62,000 nucleotides of DNA, taken from contig NW_019091465.1 in NCBI RefSeq assembly GCF_001949145.1, positions 1,310,294-1,372,293 of the forward strand. Reading direction: 5' to 3'. The notes under the pieces are model-generated. The model had not been told where the DNA came from. It searched no databases and saw only the letters and a program-made list of their open reading frames with translations. This document shows positions 44,101-62,000 of the stretch, piece by piece. This stretch comes from Acanthaster planci (Eukaryota > Echinodermata > Asteroidea > Valvatida > Acanthasteridae). The position numbers and the translations under genes are program-made. The stretch's first letter is position 1. Each line of letters begins with the position of its first letter.

Positions 44101-46078
44101 AGGGATGGGACAAAATTTTGAGTATTTAATTCTGTGACTTTTGTCCTTTTTTTCCACCCGTACCCCCCCGCATGCTGGTAACACTTCTAAAGTGTCAGCA
44201 TTGATCAATGAAGGAAAACAATACATAGCTTCATGCCTGGGAGTCGCCCGCTATCTTTCCATCTTGATGTGCTCCACTTTAAAAACAACCCATTCAAAGT
44301 GTTGACTGATTTTCCTTTTTTTTTTCAAGATTGACTACGGATTCAGTCAAACACCCACGCTAACGTTGGCAAATCTTGCTTTCTGACAAAATTCCTATTC
44401 GATGCCTTTTTAAAATAACTATGAACCGACTGAAAAAAAATCTGACTAATTTCCAGCTGCACCCAGCTGCCCCTGAAGAGCTAGTCAAATCTTACTGAAC
44501 TTTAGTCAAATTTGACTGGTCTGTGTACTTCATAAAAAGCCCGGTGTCGTCTTTTCTCTGATGTAGGTGACGGTAGTCGTGGAAGGACCATTGGGATCAG
44601 CATTGGCCTAGTCCTGGCTGTTCTTCTGTGTCTCGGGTTGATCCTGTGCGGTATCATGTGTTACAAGCGAAAACCTGTAAGTCACGTCTGCCAAGGGAGC
44701 ACGACTAAAAACCATTTCGACTGAGCATGGCCCGCGGCACAGAGATACAAACCGATCTTGGCCTCTCGCCGCTAAACATCTCTAAATTTTGTTGTTAAGG
44801 CTAAGGAATAGTGACAGATTATTCAGGAAAATGAAAGCCAAAGGCCAAAATATTTGTCCCCGTTTAGGCTTTGAACTCCGGTCCTGGATTCACCTGTAGG
44901 TCGTCGTTATTCGATCTGTGTACAATATTGTGTCCGTGGACACTGAATATTTATTTCTGTAGAACATGGATATAAAAATGTTTCTGTCCTCTTGTGAATT
45001 CACTTTCAGACGTCGTTAGATCAAATTTCGATACAGAATAAGCCATTTCATCTCTAACATTTGATGGAATGCGAAGGAATACATTCAGTGAAGCGGGACT
45101 CAGATTTGTCAACTTGTTGCAACAACGTGACATTGCTTGAAATTTTCTGTTTACTGCCGAGTAGTCGTGGCCGAGTGGTTAAGGCGACAGACTAGAAATC
45201 TGTTGGGGTCTCCCCGCGCAGGTTCGAATCCTGCCGACTACGGTTCTATTTTTTTTTGTCCTGTGTTACATTTTCTCGTCGATTACGACTGATTCCAATT
45301 ACATAATACAGTTTCTTTCGGTTGAATGGACGGTGAATGGATGAACGTGTCCTTGGCATTTGAATGTGGTCTCCTTCGCCTCCGGCATGTGTTCTGTTCC
45401 ATTCACGAAAGTCAAAATAAAAAAAGGAAACTCTCCAGTAAATTTCAAAATCATCTAGAACTTGGCATTTATCAGCATTCAAACATTTCAGATCGCTATT
45501 TTTCTTTTTTTTTGCCGGTATGGGAGTTGACGATTGTTGACGAAGATTTAATGTTGTTCTAATTTTATTAGCGAAAGTGGTCACCGTTGTCGAGGCAAAC
45601 GTACGACGTCGTGGCAATGACTGAGAAGCTTGGAATCGAGGAGGCAACATCTGGGGAAACTGTGGTCTCCGACCCGGGAGATGCCGACCAGCTGAATCCC
45701 GCTTCGGGCCCCACGGCCACTGCTGATGACACCCCTATGCCGGACGTGGTAAGGCGCGGTGACGCCCCAGAACCGTCCGATACCGCCGGCATCTGGCAGG
45801 GGCCGGACCTCAGCCGGGCCCCTGAGCTGCCGCAAGGAGTCGACGAGCCCGACGAGCTGCGTGCGGCAGCCACACCTGGGACGAAGGGACCGCCGCGGGT
45901 CATCGGTGTCAAACCCACTCCCCCAGCCAAGCCGACCAGGAAAGACCGTCCTGTATCCCGGATCGGGGCCGTTGATGCTCCGCAGGGGTTGGGTCCAGGA
46001 GCCCAGCCTGCCCAAGGAGAGAGCGACACCGCCGACCTCAAGGACGACAAGCCTCATGGGAGGGCATTATGCATCTGA
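17092..46078 (+). CDS. Mesh-like protein A (NIDO-IPT-AMOP-VWD-2xSushi-TM), gene-level entry
   Basis: Eighteen exons chain in frame from the signal peptide at 17092 to the second Sushi at 37842 (1068 codons). One of two transmembrane/tail sets follows: 39767-39908 + 41033-41135 (1149 aa in total) or 44567-44676 + 45572-46078 (1273 aa in total). Domains: signal peptide 1-22; NIDO about 54-265; IPT/TIG about 270-363; Mesh central region 364-500; AMOP about 500-665; VWD about 665-860 with GDPH at 669-672; Mesh-type C8-like linker to 948; Sushi 950-1012 and 1014-1068; one transmembrane helix. This is the domain order of arthropod Mesh, a type I membrane protein of smooth septate junctions; MUC4 and SUSD2 share parts of it. 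The family assignment is firm. A junction role in this organism is inference. The next gene (49471) is a tandem paralogue. Exon borders are my own reading, so individual junctions could be off by a few bases. Confidence 0.85.
17159..20262 (+). other. Intron 1 of Mesh-like A
   Basis: 3.1 kb. Contains a degenerate CAACAAAAG-type tandem tract at 18393-18580. No other feature recognised. Confidence 0.6.
18393..18580. repeat. Degenerate A/C-rich tandem tract (CAACAAAAG units)
   Basis: Repeated ATCAACAAAAGCAACAAAA-like units with one strand nearly free of T and G runs; produces artificial Lys/Thr/Gln and Phe/Val-rich frames. Confidence 0.75.
20263..20387 (+). CDS. Mesh-like A exon 2: start of NIDO
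   Basis: 125 nt, phase 1 to 0, acceptor CCTTCAG and donor GTAAGT. Ends with an aromatic-rich F-Y-x3-Y-D-S-V-F motif, the first strands of the nidogen-like domain. The matching exon of the next gene is also exactly 125 nt. Confidence 0.85.
20687..21005. mobile_element. Foldback element, family F2 copy in intron 2
   Basis: The left part (ACCGAAGTGTGACGTCACTG through GTTGGTTCA) matches, in reverse complement, the right arm of the element at 37132-37435. The right part is its own hairpin: the GAATGGATTCGGCTTAGACT arm near 20870 pairs with AGACTAAGCCGAATCCACTC near 20970. Confidence 0.6.
21487..21570 (+). CDS. Mesh-like A exon 3: NIDO
   Basis: 84 nt, phase 0 to 0. Begins VNDDGILTLG, the 'x-N-x-x-G-x-L-x-F/L' step that follows the first NIDO strands. 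Donor GTGAGA. Confidence 0.8.
21571..23683 (+). other. Intron 3 of Mesh-like A
   Basis: 2.1 kb. Its last 300 bases hold the A/C-rich tract at 23375-23610. The rest shows no recognised element. Confidence 0.5.
23375..23610. repeat. Strand-asymmetric C/A-rich tract, AACCC-like words
   Basis: About 235 bases with frequent CCTAAC, AACCC and CCAAAC words and very little G on the plus strand. It recalls degenerate telomere-like or pentanucleotide repeats, but no unit repeats exactly. Confidence 0.55.
23684..23932 (+). CDS. Mesh-like A exon 4: NIDO core
   Basis: 249 nt, phase 0 to 0, acceptor CATGTAG and donor GTAGGC. Contains IAPLWNEVQLD and GTVYYR, typical of the NIDO core (I-A-P-x-W-x-D, then G-x-V-Y-Y-R). 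Ends with VVTWDQV. It has no ATG-started ORF of its own length, so it is easily missed. Confidence 0.85.
24416..24459. other. Assembly gap
   Basis: 44 unknown bases in intron 4 of Mesh-like A; does not touch an exon I can identify. Confidence 0.99.
25032..25139 (+). CDS. Mesh-like A exon 5: NIDO
   Basis: 108 nt, phase 0 to 0. Encodes NSFQAILVYDSYRSFVIFYF, the NIDO 'N-x-F-Q-x-V-L-x-x-D-G-x-x-S-F-x-x-F-x-Y' strand pair. Donor GTGAGA. Confidence 0.85.
25437..25661. mobile_element. Hairpin MITE with ACACT..CAAAAACACC ends
   Basis: 225 bp with ends TACACTGCAAAAACACC and GGAGTTTTTACGGTGTA, and an interior of inverted GGTGTTA/TAACACC words. It ends 34 bases before exon 6 of Mesh-like A. Confidence 0.75.
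25696..25864 (+). CDS. Mesh-like A exon 6: end of NIDO
   Basis: 169 nt, phase 0 to 1, acceptor TGGCAG and donor GTGAGC. Starts MGFNGGD (the family's A-G-F-N-x-G-D) and has GVYVFRTD near its end, as in NIDO C-termini. A foldback element ends 34 bases upstream of the acceptor. Confidence 0.85.
26934..27221 (+). CDS. Mesh-like A exon 7: IPT/TIG domain
   Basis: 288 nt, phase 1 to 1, acceptor TTACTTAG and donor GTAAGT. Encodes VSPDSGPMIGGNRIYI, the opening of an immunoglobulin-like IPT/TIG fold, with a probable disulphide pair and GQSLVCIPEP later on. A symmetric 1-1 exon. Confidence 0.85.
28318..28639 (+). CDS. Mesh-like A exon 8: Mesh central region
   Basis: 322 nt, phase 1 to 2, acceptor TCCACAG and donor GTGAAT. 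Contains LTINWEAN and D-V-P-N-T-G-S-F-S-F, matching the conserved Ig-like/E-set stretch between IPT and AMOP in Mesh proteins as I recall the family. Very G/C-rich at third positions. Confidence 0.8.
29286..29387 (+). CDS. Mesh-like A exon 9: linker before AMOP
   Basis: 102 nt, phase 2 to 2, acceptor TTTGCACAG and donor GTAGGG. Encodes LGYLLHQQY and a final W-A-S-D-E-C-T-R, which leads directly into the AMOP tryptophan in the next exon. Confidence 0.75.
30271..30483 (+). CDS. Mesh-like A exon 10: AMOP, N-terminal half
   Basis: 213 nt, phase 2 to 2. Encodes PACPCTLQQARLDPSRF, the AMOP hallmark, then three more cysteines and CFLSTYSA. Donor GTGAGT. Confidence 0.9.
30977..31242 (+). CDS. Mesh-like A exon 11: AMOP, C-terminal half
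   Basis: 266 nt, phase 2 to 1. Starts YGAECCYD and ends PYHLCCRW...C...Y...C, completing the AMOP domain. Acceptor CCGTAG, donor GTAAGT. Confidence 0.9.
31576..31734 (+). CDS. Mesh-like A exon 12: VWD start with GDPH motif
   Basis: 159 nt, phase 1 to 1. Encodes FGDPHFITFDQRRFTFNGIG, the start of a type D von Willebrand domain. In MUC4, SUSD2 and RGM proteins the GDPH Asp-Pro bond is a cleavage site; cleavage here is inference. Confidence 0.9.
32828..32995 (+). CDS. Mesh-like A exon 13: VWD
   Basis: 168 nt, phase 1 to 1, acceptor CTCACAG and donor GTAGCA. Begins VASFLNAVAMQE, the usual helix-like VWD stretch (T-x-F-x-A-I-A-M-Q), followed by beta strands. Confidence 0.85.
33322..33446 (+). 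CDS. Mesh-like A exon 14: VWD
   Basis: 125 nt, phase 1 to 0, acceptor TGCGCAG and donor GTAAGT. Encodes GVTVHFSSDF...VVVVVQAF, a beta-rich VWD segment. Confidence 0.85.
34394..34529 (+). CDS. Mesh-like A exon 15: VWD end
   Basis: 136 nt, phase 0 to 1. Encodes VTGLLGDMNGDPNDDIKG, the VWD 'G-L-L-G-x-x-N-G-D-x-x-D-D' signature. I place the donor at GTAAAT because it restores the frame to exon 16 and creates the expected Trp (VKE-W) at the junction. Confidence 0.8.
35576..35839 (+). CDS. Mesh-like A exon 16: C8-like region after VWD
   Basis: 264 nt, phase 1 to 1, donor GTGTGT. Contains C-x5-ECLYDMSVT, the conserved cysteine block that follows VWD in Mesh, MUC4 and SUSD2. Confidence 0.85.
35942..36200. 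repeat. Three tandem copies of an 87-bp unit
   Basis: Units begin GATGCA(A/C)CTCCGTGGACGT at 35942, 36030 and 36116 and contain AAATAAGAGATTGCTTTGGG. Spacing is 88 and 86 bases and the third copy fades out. Lies in intron 16 of Mesh-like A. Confidence 0.85.
36897..37088 (+). CDS. Mesh-like A exon 17: Sushi/CCP 1
   Basis: 192 nt, phase 1 to 1, long pyrimidine tract before the acceptor. Four cysteines (ETC, FSC, REC, PVC) and a Trp before the last one give the Sushi pattern. A symmetric single-domain exon. Confidence 0.9.
37132..37435. mobile_element. Foldback element, family F2
   Basis: 304 bp between the two Sushi exons. Ends TAGAGTACCCAAGTGTGACG and CGTCACACTTCGGTACTCTA are inverted copies, and the centre (about 37258-37291) is another palindrome, CACTTCGGT...ACCGAAGTG. 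Confidence 0.75.
37675..37842 (+). CDS. Mesh-like A exon 18: Sushi/CCP 2
   Basis: 168 nt, phase 1 to 1. Cysteines at TNC, FGC, LTC and IDC, with GEW before the last. It is the last common ectodomain exon; everything after it is an alternative C-terminal cassette. Confidence 0.85.
37843..39766 (+). other. Intron 18 of Mesh-like A
   Basis: 1.9 kb between the last common exon and the first transmembrane exon. No repeat or exon recognised. Confidence 0.45.
39767..39908 (+). CDS. Mesh-like A exon 19A: transmembrane helix, version A
   Basis: 142 nt, phase 1 to 2, acceptor ATGTTCAG and donor GTAAGT. Encodes a glycine-rich lead, a helix of about 24 residues (IAGVVIGCLLGVVLIAVLVL) and the stop-transfer RRR. 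Reading on into the intron gives a TAA after one codon, so an unspliced form would also give a short tail. Confidence 0.85.
41033..41135 (+). CDS. Mesh-like A exon 20A: short cytoplasmic tail, version A
   Basis: 103 nt, acceptor TTTTGTATAG, stop TAA at 41133-41135. It starts in phase 2, exactly what exon 19A needs, and stays open for 33 codons rich in Ala and charged residues, ending HAREV. Support is the phase match, the acceptor and codon composition; there is no domain homology. Confidence 0.6.
41737..41742 (+). promoter_or_regulatory. Candidate polyadenylation signal for the version A 3' end
   Basis: AATAAA about 600 bases after the version A stop. Another lies at 43085-43090. Either could end the shorter transcript. 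Confidence 0.3.
41940..42111. mobile_element. MITE family M1, copy 3
   Basis: 172-bp palindrome with arms CACTATAGTGCGCCTCCAAG and CTTGGAGGCGCACTATAGTG and GGCCAATCAC blocks; the best preserved termini of the four copies. Confidence 0.85.
44567..44676 (+). CDS. Mesh-like A exon 19B: transmembrane helix, version B
   Basis: 110 nt, phase 1 to 0, acceptor GATGTAG and donor GTAAGT. Encodes a hydrophobic helix (IGISIGLVLAVLLCLGLILC) followed by CYKRKP as stop-transfer. It can only follow exon 18 (phase 1), not exon 19A (phase 2), so it is an alternative to 19A rather than a second helix. Confidence 0.8.
45161..45242 (+). tRNA. tRNA-Ser(AGA)
   Basis: 82 nt. The acceptor stem pairs GTAGTCG with CGACTAC, with G as discriminator. 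The A box (TGGCCGAGTGG) and B box (GGTTCGAATCC) are intact. The anticodon arm ACAGA/TCTGT carries loop CTAGAAA, anticodon AGA, and the long variable arm is typical of tRNA-Ser. CCA is not encoded. It lies in sense orientation in the intron between exons 19B and 20B. Confidence 0.95.
45249..45257 (+). terminator. Pol III terminator of tRNA-Ser
   Basis: Run of nine T starting seven bases after the tRNA end. Confidence 0.85.
45572..46078 (+). CDS. Mesh-like A exon 20B: long cytoplasmic tail, version B
   Basis: 507 nt including the stop, 168 codons. It starts in phase 0 after TTTTATTAG, matching exon 19B. The tail is Pro/Asp/Thr-rich and G/C-rich at third positions. It has a YDVV (Y-x-x-hydrophobic) site near its start, a PTPPAKPTRK stretch that fits two class II SH3 ligands (P-x-x-P-x-K/R), and C-terminus ALCI, which fits a class II PDZ ligand. 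These motifs are short, so binding is inference. Confidence 0.8.
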   Translation, partial: RKWSPLSRQTYDVVAMTEKLGIEEATSGETVVSDPGDADQLNPASGPTATADDTPMPDVVRRGDAPEPSDTAGIWQGPDLSRAPELPQGVDEPDELRAAATPGTKGPPRVIGVKPTPPAKPTRKDRPVSRIGAVDAPQGLGPGAQPAQGESDTADLKDDKPHGRALCI

Positions 46079-46127
46079 TTGACGGCAGAAGATGACTGCG
46101 TGTCTCCTGACAGCGGACTGGTTTTAC

Positions 46128-46155
46128 TTCCGTTTACCAGTGCTGGTAAACGGAA
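46128..46155 (+). other. Perfect hairpin in the 3' UTR of version B
   Basis: TTCCGTTTACCAG and its exact complement flank a TG loop: a 13-bp perfect stem about 50 bases after the stop codon. Confidence 0.6.
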
Positions 46156-46321
46156 CATTCTCGACTTTTCATTGAACAGATTTCGCAACCTGATGACCTC
46201 GGGCTAATCGTCCTAGCCCCACCTGTGGCCGTTGGAGATACTCTACCAACAATATTTTGTAACACTGCGTTTGTGGTACCCAGATGAGTTTTATCAATTG
46301 AACTGATCAGACCAGCAGATG

Positions 46322-46327
46322 AATAAA
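46322..46327 (+). promoter_or_regulatory. Candidate polyadenylation signal for the version B 3' end
   Basis: AATAAA about 245 bases after the exon 20B stop, at a normal 3' UTR distance. Confidence 0.5.
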
Positions 46328-46780
46328 ACGGATTTTGTTTTTTTCATATTTTGAAATTATTTTTAGTTTGAATGAAGCAGAAAATTTGGTTGCCTGTCCA
46401 TCAGTTTGGTGCTTATCACTTTTTATCTTCCTGGGAGTTTCTGCAAAGCGATTTTAAAAGCAAAAATAGTTTATAAACTGTAGCTGCGATGAATTTTTCT
46501 TGGAAACATTTTCTGCAACTTTGAACTCTTTTTTAGTAGGAAAGAAAACGAAAAATAATCGTTTGTCCTAAGCATTTTGTCAAATATAGCGTTTCAAGCC
46601 AGGTGCCTTCAAATTTTTCAATTATACTGTCAAGTATTACACAGATATGCACTGTTTTTTCACAACCTTTTTTCGACAAGAAATACATTTTTACAAATGC
46701 ATGCTCGGTTTTCCAGGACCACTGCCTCGAAAATCTATTTCTATACGTGTTTTGCATGTGTTCGATCTTTCCTATCACAG

Positions 46781-46938
46781 GGTACACTAACTTCTTGAGG
46801 AATCGTCAGGTCAGGGAACCAGACTACAAGGACATTGGATTGATGACTAATACTCGTGTACCAATCCGATCTCTACCGGAAGTCAGTGCAAGCAAACAGT
46901 CCCACGAGGGCGCCCCGCAAAATACCCAGACACAGTGA
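46781..46938 (+). CDS. Candidate third tail exon (version C) of Mesh-like A
   Basis: 158 nt including the stop TGA, open for 52 codons after a good acceptor (TTTCCTATCACAG). It needs a phase 1 donor: exon 18 fits directly and would give a secreted form with no helix. A weak internal donor in exon 19B (after 44650) also fits and would keep the helix. The sequence has cytoplasmic-tail character: basic start FLRNRQVR, a PDYKDIG tyrosine motif, Gln/Thr-rich end. It could belong to a transcript I cannot reconstruct. Confidence 0.45.
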
Positions 46939-49470
46939 CCTTTGGTCACTTGCAATCACGTGCTAACTCCCCTGCACCTAGCCCAAGTCAGGTCTTCAGC
47001 CGTGAACTTTGATCGGGGGCCGGGTCGCGTGGGTAGCTCGCAATTAGCATCATACCACAAATCAATAATTAACCCTCTAACAATGATTAGATTGAGCAGG
47101 GACGCTAAAGGCGACAATGCAATAGTTTGATACAGATATCAGCATCGCCTACAGCAGGCTATCAAGCTTATTCAGACACAGTCCTCTTTCGCTTTGTATT
47201 CCTCTGGTGTAATATTAGCGATCACTGGCAACAATACTTGAAATGCCAGAAAGATTTGTTCACTTAATTAAGAATGCCCATTCGATGAAGTCAGGGCTCA
47301 GCGGAAATTGCCTGTGACTCATTTCTCAGTTAACTCAATTTTCGTTTTTAACTTTCATTACATAGAACTGATTATGAATTCGTATGGAACTCTTTCTCTC
47401 TCTATTTGGCAATTGGGATAGTTGAATTACCGATTACCAATGGGGACTAGCATTTGAGGCAAGAATAGATATCAAGAGACAACAGACTTCCGAATTTCGT
47501 TGACTCATTTAAAGATCCGTCATTATAGCATAGAAATATGGATGTGAACTATACATCATTCTGATAATCAGCACCACCATCACCGCGTCATTCCTATAAC
47601 ATTTGAAGCGAGATACGGGGCAGACAGACCCTCCCCCCCTTGTGCTGGTCATTATTTGACCCGAATCTTAGGAATTCTTTTCAGACATCTGGGGCATGCG
47701 TCGGCTAACAATAGTGTAGATAGTCTGTTATGGCTTGGACATGTATGGGGGTACCCCTCTGTCTCATATCTTCATTTGTACCATCACCACCATCTTTCCA
47801 AACATCGTCATCACCATCTCACCACCATCGCAAACGACCTCGACTTACATCATTCCAATCTGGCCCCTACAACTACAAACAAATCGTATTACTTTCCTGA
47901 AATTACCTACAGCTTTTGAAAAATAAAAGAAATAGCCTTGAGAAATGTTGCCATGACAAATATACAAATAAGAGAATAAAATAGCAAACATTTGATAATT
48001 TCGTTCTCTTCGGTCTTAGGTCCACTGGCAGAAGGGTTGTTGACTAATAAGGCCCCCTAAAGGTCAAAACCCTTTTTTTTTTCTTTTTTTTTCATTTTTC
48101 TTTATTTTTACAAATCGACTAGTCTCATCATTTGGGCAAGACAACATCTTTATCAGATTGAATGCAAAAAGAGAGAGGAAAGTGATCATCTGGACATTTG
48201 TCCCTTCTAAAACTTGTGGAGTGATGGCGTCATTACGTTGAAACCTCACAAATTATTTTTCTCACAAAAAGCAAATTGCACGTGTAGATCGGTATATTCA
48301 TTGATATGCCACAGGAGGGCCCCTTTCATGTAATGAAATCCTTGTCCAGTGTGTAGGTAACTCCTCTTGTTATTTTCCCTACCTGGTGTTTGGGTGTAAA
48401 CAGAAAAATATTTGTTTTGTGGTCTAAAAAACACTTGAATGTGCTTGTGCTTGCTTGTTTGCCCTGTCTACTTGTCATTTTGCCTTCTGCTAGGATTGAA
48501 ACGGCTGGCCCTCCATATATTTGTATTTTAGGTCACTTGTAGTCAGCAAGCAGTTTGCAGTAGTTGGGTTGTAGATCCAGTAATGCTTTGTTTTTTTTGG
48601 GGGGGGGTTTGGCTGAAAACGAATCTCTCTTTTTCTCTCTCTCAATTAAATTAATCCTGTACCTATCTAAGTTATTCACGTTTTAAATAACTCACATTTA
48701 CAACAGAAAGTTTTAACCCCAAGATGCTATTTCGGTGCTTATCTAAACATGTTGAGATATAGAAAATAGAACAAATCCATACTAAATGAAAATATCTGGT
48801 TGAAACTAATTTCCACCGAAGTGAGAAGAAAAACCATGTAAAACTTCTGACAGTTCATAGATTGACGTCTGCAGGGTACATTTGCCAATCGCGCAAATAA
48901 ACGGGAAAAAATTAAACTTGGAATACAAGCATTCTCCAAGTAATGGTGTTGGTTGTCAAGAAAATTAGTTTTTAAATATAGCACTCTTCTCATCTGCATT
49001 TGTCAGGCAGCTGAGTGCTGTTGCAATAATAAATTAATGCTTTTACGCCTGCCTGCCAGACATAGAACCTGAACCAACCAACGCCTGGCATGTTCCACTT
49101 TGACAATAGGTGTGTAATTGTTCTTTTTTCACTGTGTTAGACCTTTGTTTGTTGCTGAGAAGTACGATTTGTACTGATTCATCAAATCTCCCTAATCAAA
49201 CAAATCGGTGCGGTGACATTAGTTTGTCAGTGTAGCGATTTTTCAGATATTCCCTTAGCCCAGGTGACTAATTTGCATAAAAATGCCCCTCACGGCTATT
49301 AGGATCGCATTTGAAGCCAAGCGATTTAAGTTCAAAGTCGAAGCGTCTGTCGTGTAGCAGACACTTTTACAAACGGTGGGCCCATTTCCCGCTCTTTTAC
49401 AACGCGGGAACAGTGTCTAATGTGGACGCTTTATTTTGCTGTCCTTGGAGGAAACATTCTCAAGTGCCGA
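46939..49470. other. Spacer between the two Mesh-like genes
   Basis: 2.5 kb with a CAC/CAT-rich stretch near 47780-47830 and one copy of a dispersed repeat (48485-48570). No gene seen. The promoter of Mesh-like B should lie near its right end. Confidence 0.45.
48485..48570. repeat. Dispersed repeat, copy 1
   Basis: About 90 bp alignable to 57000-57090, sharing TCTGCTAGGAT, TTGTATTTTAGGTCACT and AGTCAGC.AGCAGTTTGCAG. Confidence 0.65.
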
Positions 49471-61897
<12,427 letters not shown>

Positions 61898-62000
61898 GTG
61901 AGTTTCCAGGAGGAATGGGGAAGGGGGGGAGGGTACAGTGAGATTGCCTGTGGTGCAACGTGTGGTGTTCTAAAATTGACAGGCAAACGTTTCGGTTCGA

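Larger units (their letters stand above)
41136..44566 (+). other. Region between version A tail and version B transmembrane exon
   Basis: 3.4 kb. Contains candidate polyA signals (41737, 43085) and MITE copy 3 (41940-42111). It is 3' flank for version A and intron for version B. No further exon recognised. Confidence 0.45.

Noticed and set aside
39767-44676. Reading both transmembrane exons in one protein (two-pass membrane protein)
   Set aside because: Exon 19A ends in phase 2 and exon 19B starts in phase 1, so joining them shifts the frame.
45568-46057. Two long minus-strand frames opposite exon 20B (160 and 158 codons)
   Set aside because: Antisense shadows of a G/C-rich coding exon; the plus frame has the matching splice phase and the stop.

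Overview
This is a stretch of animal nuclear genome. Coding DNA lies in short exons with GT-AG introns and consistent phases, separated by AT-rich non-coding DNA full of short foldback (inverted-repeat) elements. There is no bacterial operon structure. There is a 44-base run of N at 24416-24459 and a single N near 7575, as in a draft assembly. The gene content (a secreted Ly6-type protein and two Mesh-like NIDO/AMOP/VWD/Sushi membrane proteins) fits an invertebrate bilaterian. I lean to a marine invertebrate deuterostome such as an amphioxus (Branchiostoma), but this is inference from gene type and repeat style, not proven by the sequence.

Layout. Bases 1-9450 contain no complete gene. They hold remnants of a non-LTR retrotransposon (about 246-690) and of a GIY-YIG domain of Penelope-like type (minus strand, 6946-7225), several foldback elements, and one isolated exon-like block at 2571-2697. 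A three-exon gene for a 134-residue, 12-cysteine, GPI-anchored Ly6/Quiver-like protein runs from 9453 to 12142. From 17092 a large plus-strand gene encodes a Mesh-like type I membrane protein. I could chain 18 exons in frame: signal peptide, NIDO, IPT/TIG, the conserved Mesh central region, AMOP, VWD with a GDPH motif, and two Sushi domains. Its 3' end is unusual. Two different transmembrane exons (39767-39908 and 44567-44676) each have their own cytoplasmic-tail exon, in different splice phases, and a third tail exon (46781-46938) matches the phase of direct splicing from the second Sushi exon. A tRNA-Ser(AGA) gene lies in sense orientation between the second transmembrane exon and its tail.

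A second Mesh-like gene starts at 49471 and runs off the right end. Its seven visible exons (signal peptide, NIDO, IPT) match the first gene exon by exon with the same phases, so the two are a head-to-tail tandem duplication.

Function. In Drosophila, Mesh is a smooth septate junction protein of gut epithelium. MUC4 and SUSD2 are related vertebrate proteins with AMOP and VWD modules. The window is therefore best read as a small cluster of epithelial surface/adhesion genes next to a GPI-anchored Ly6 protein. The most notable feature is the apparent choice of alternative, phase-locked C-terminal cassettes in the first Mesh-like gene.
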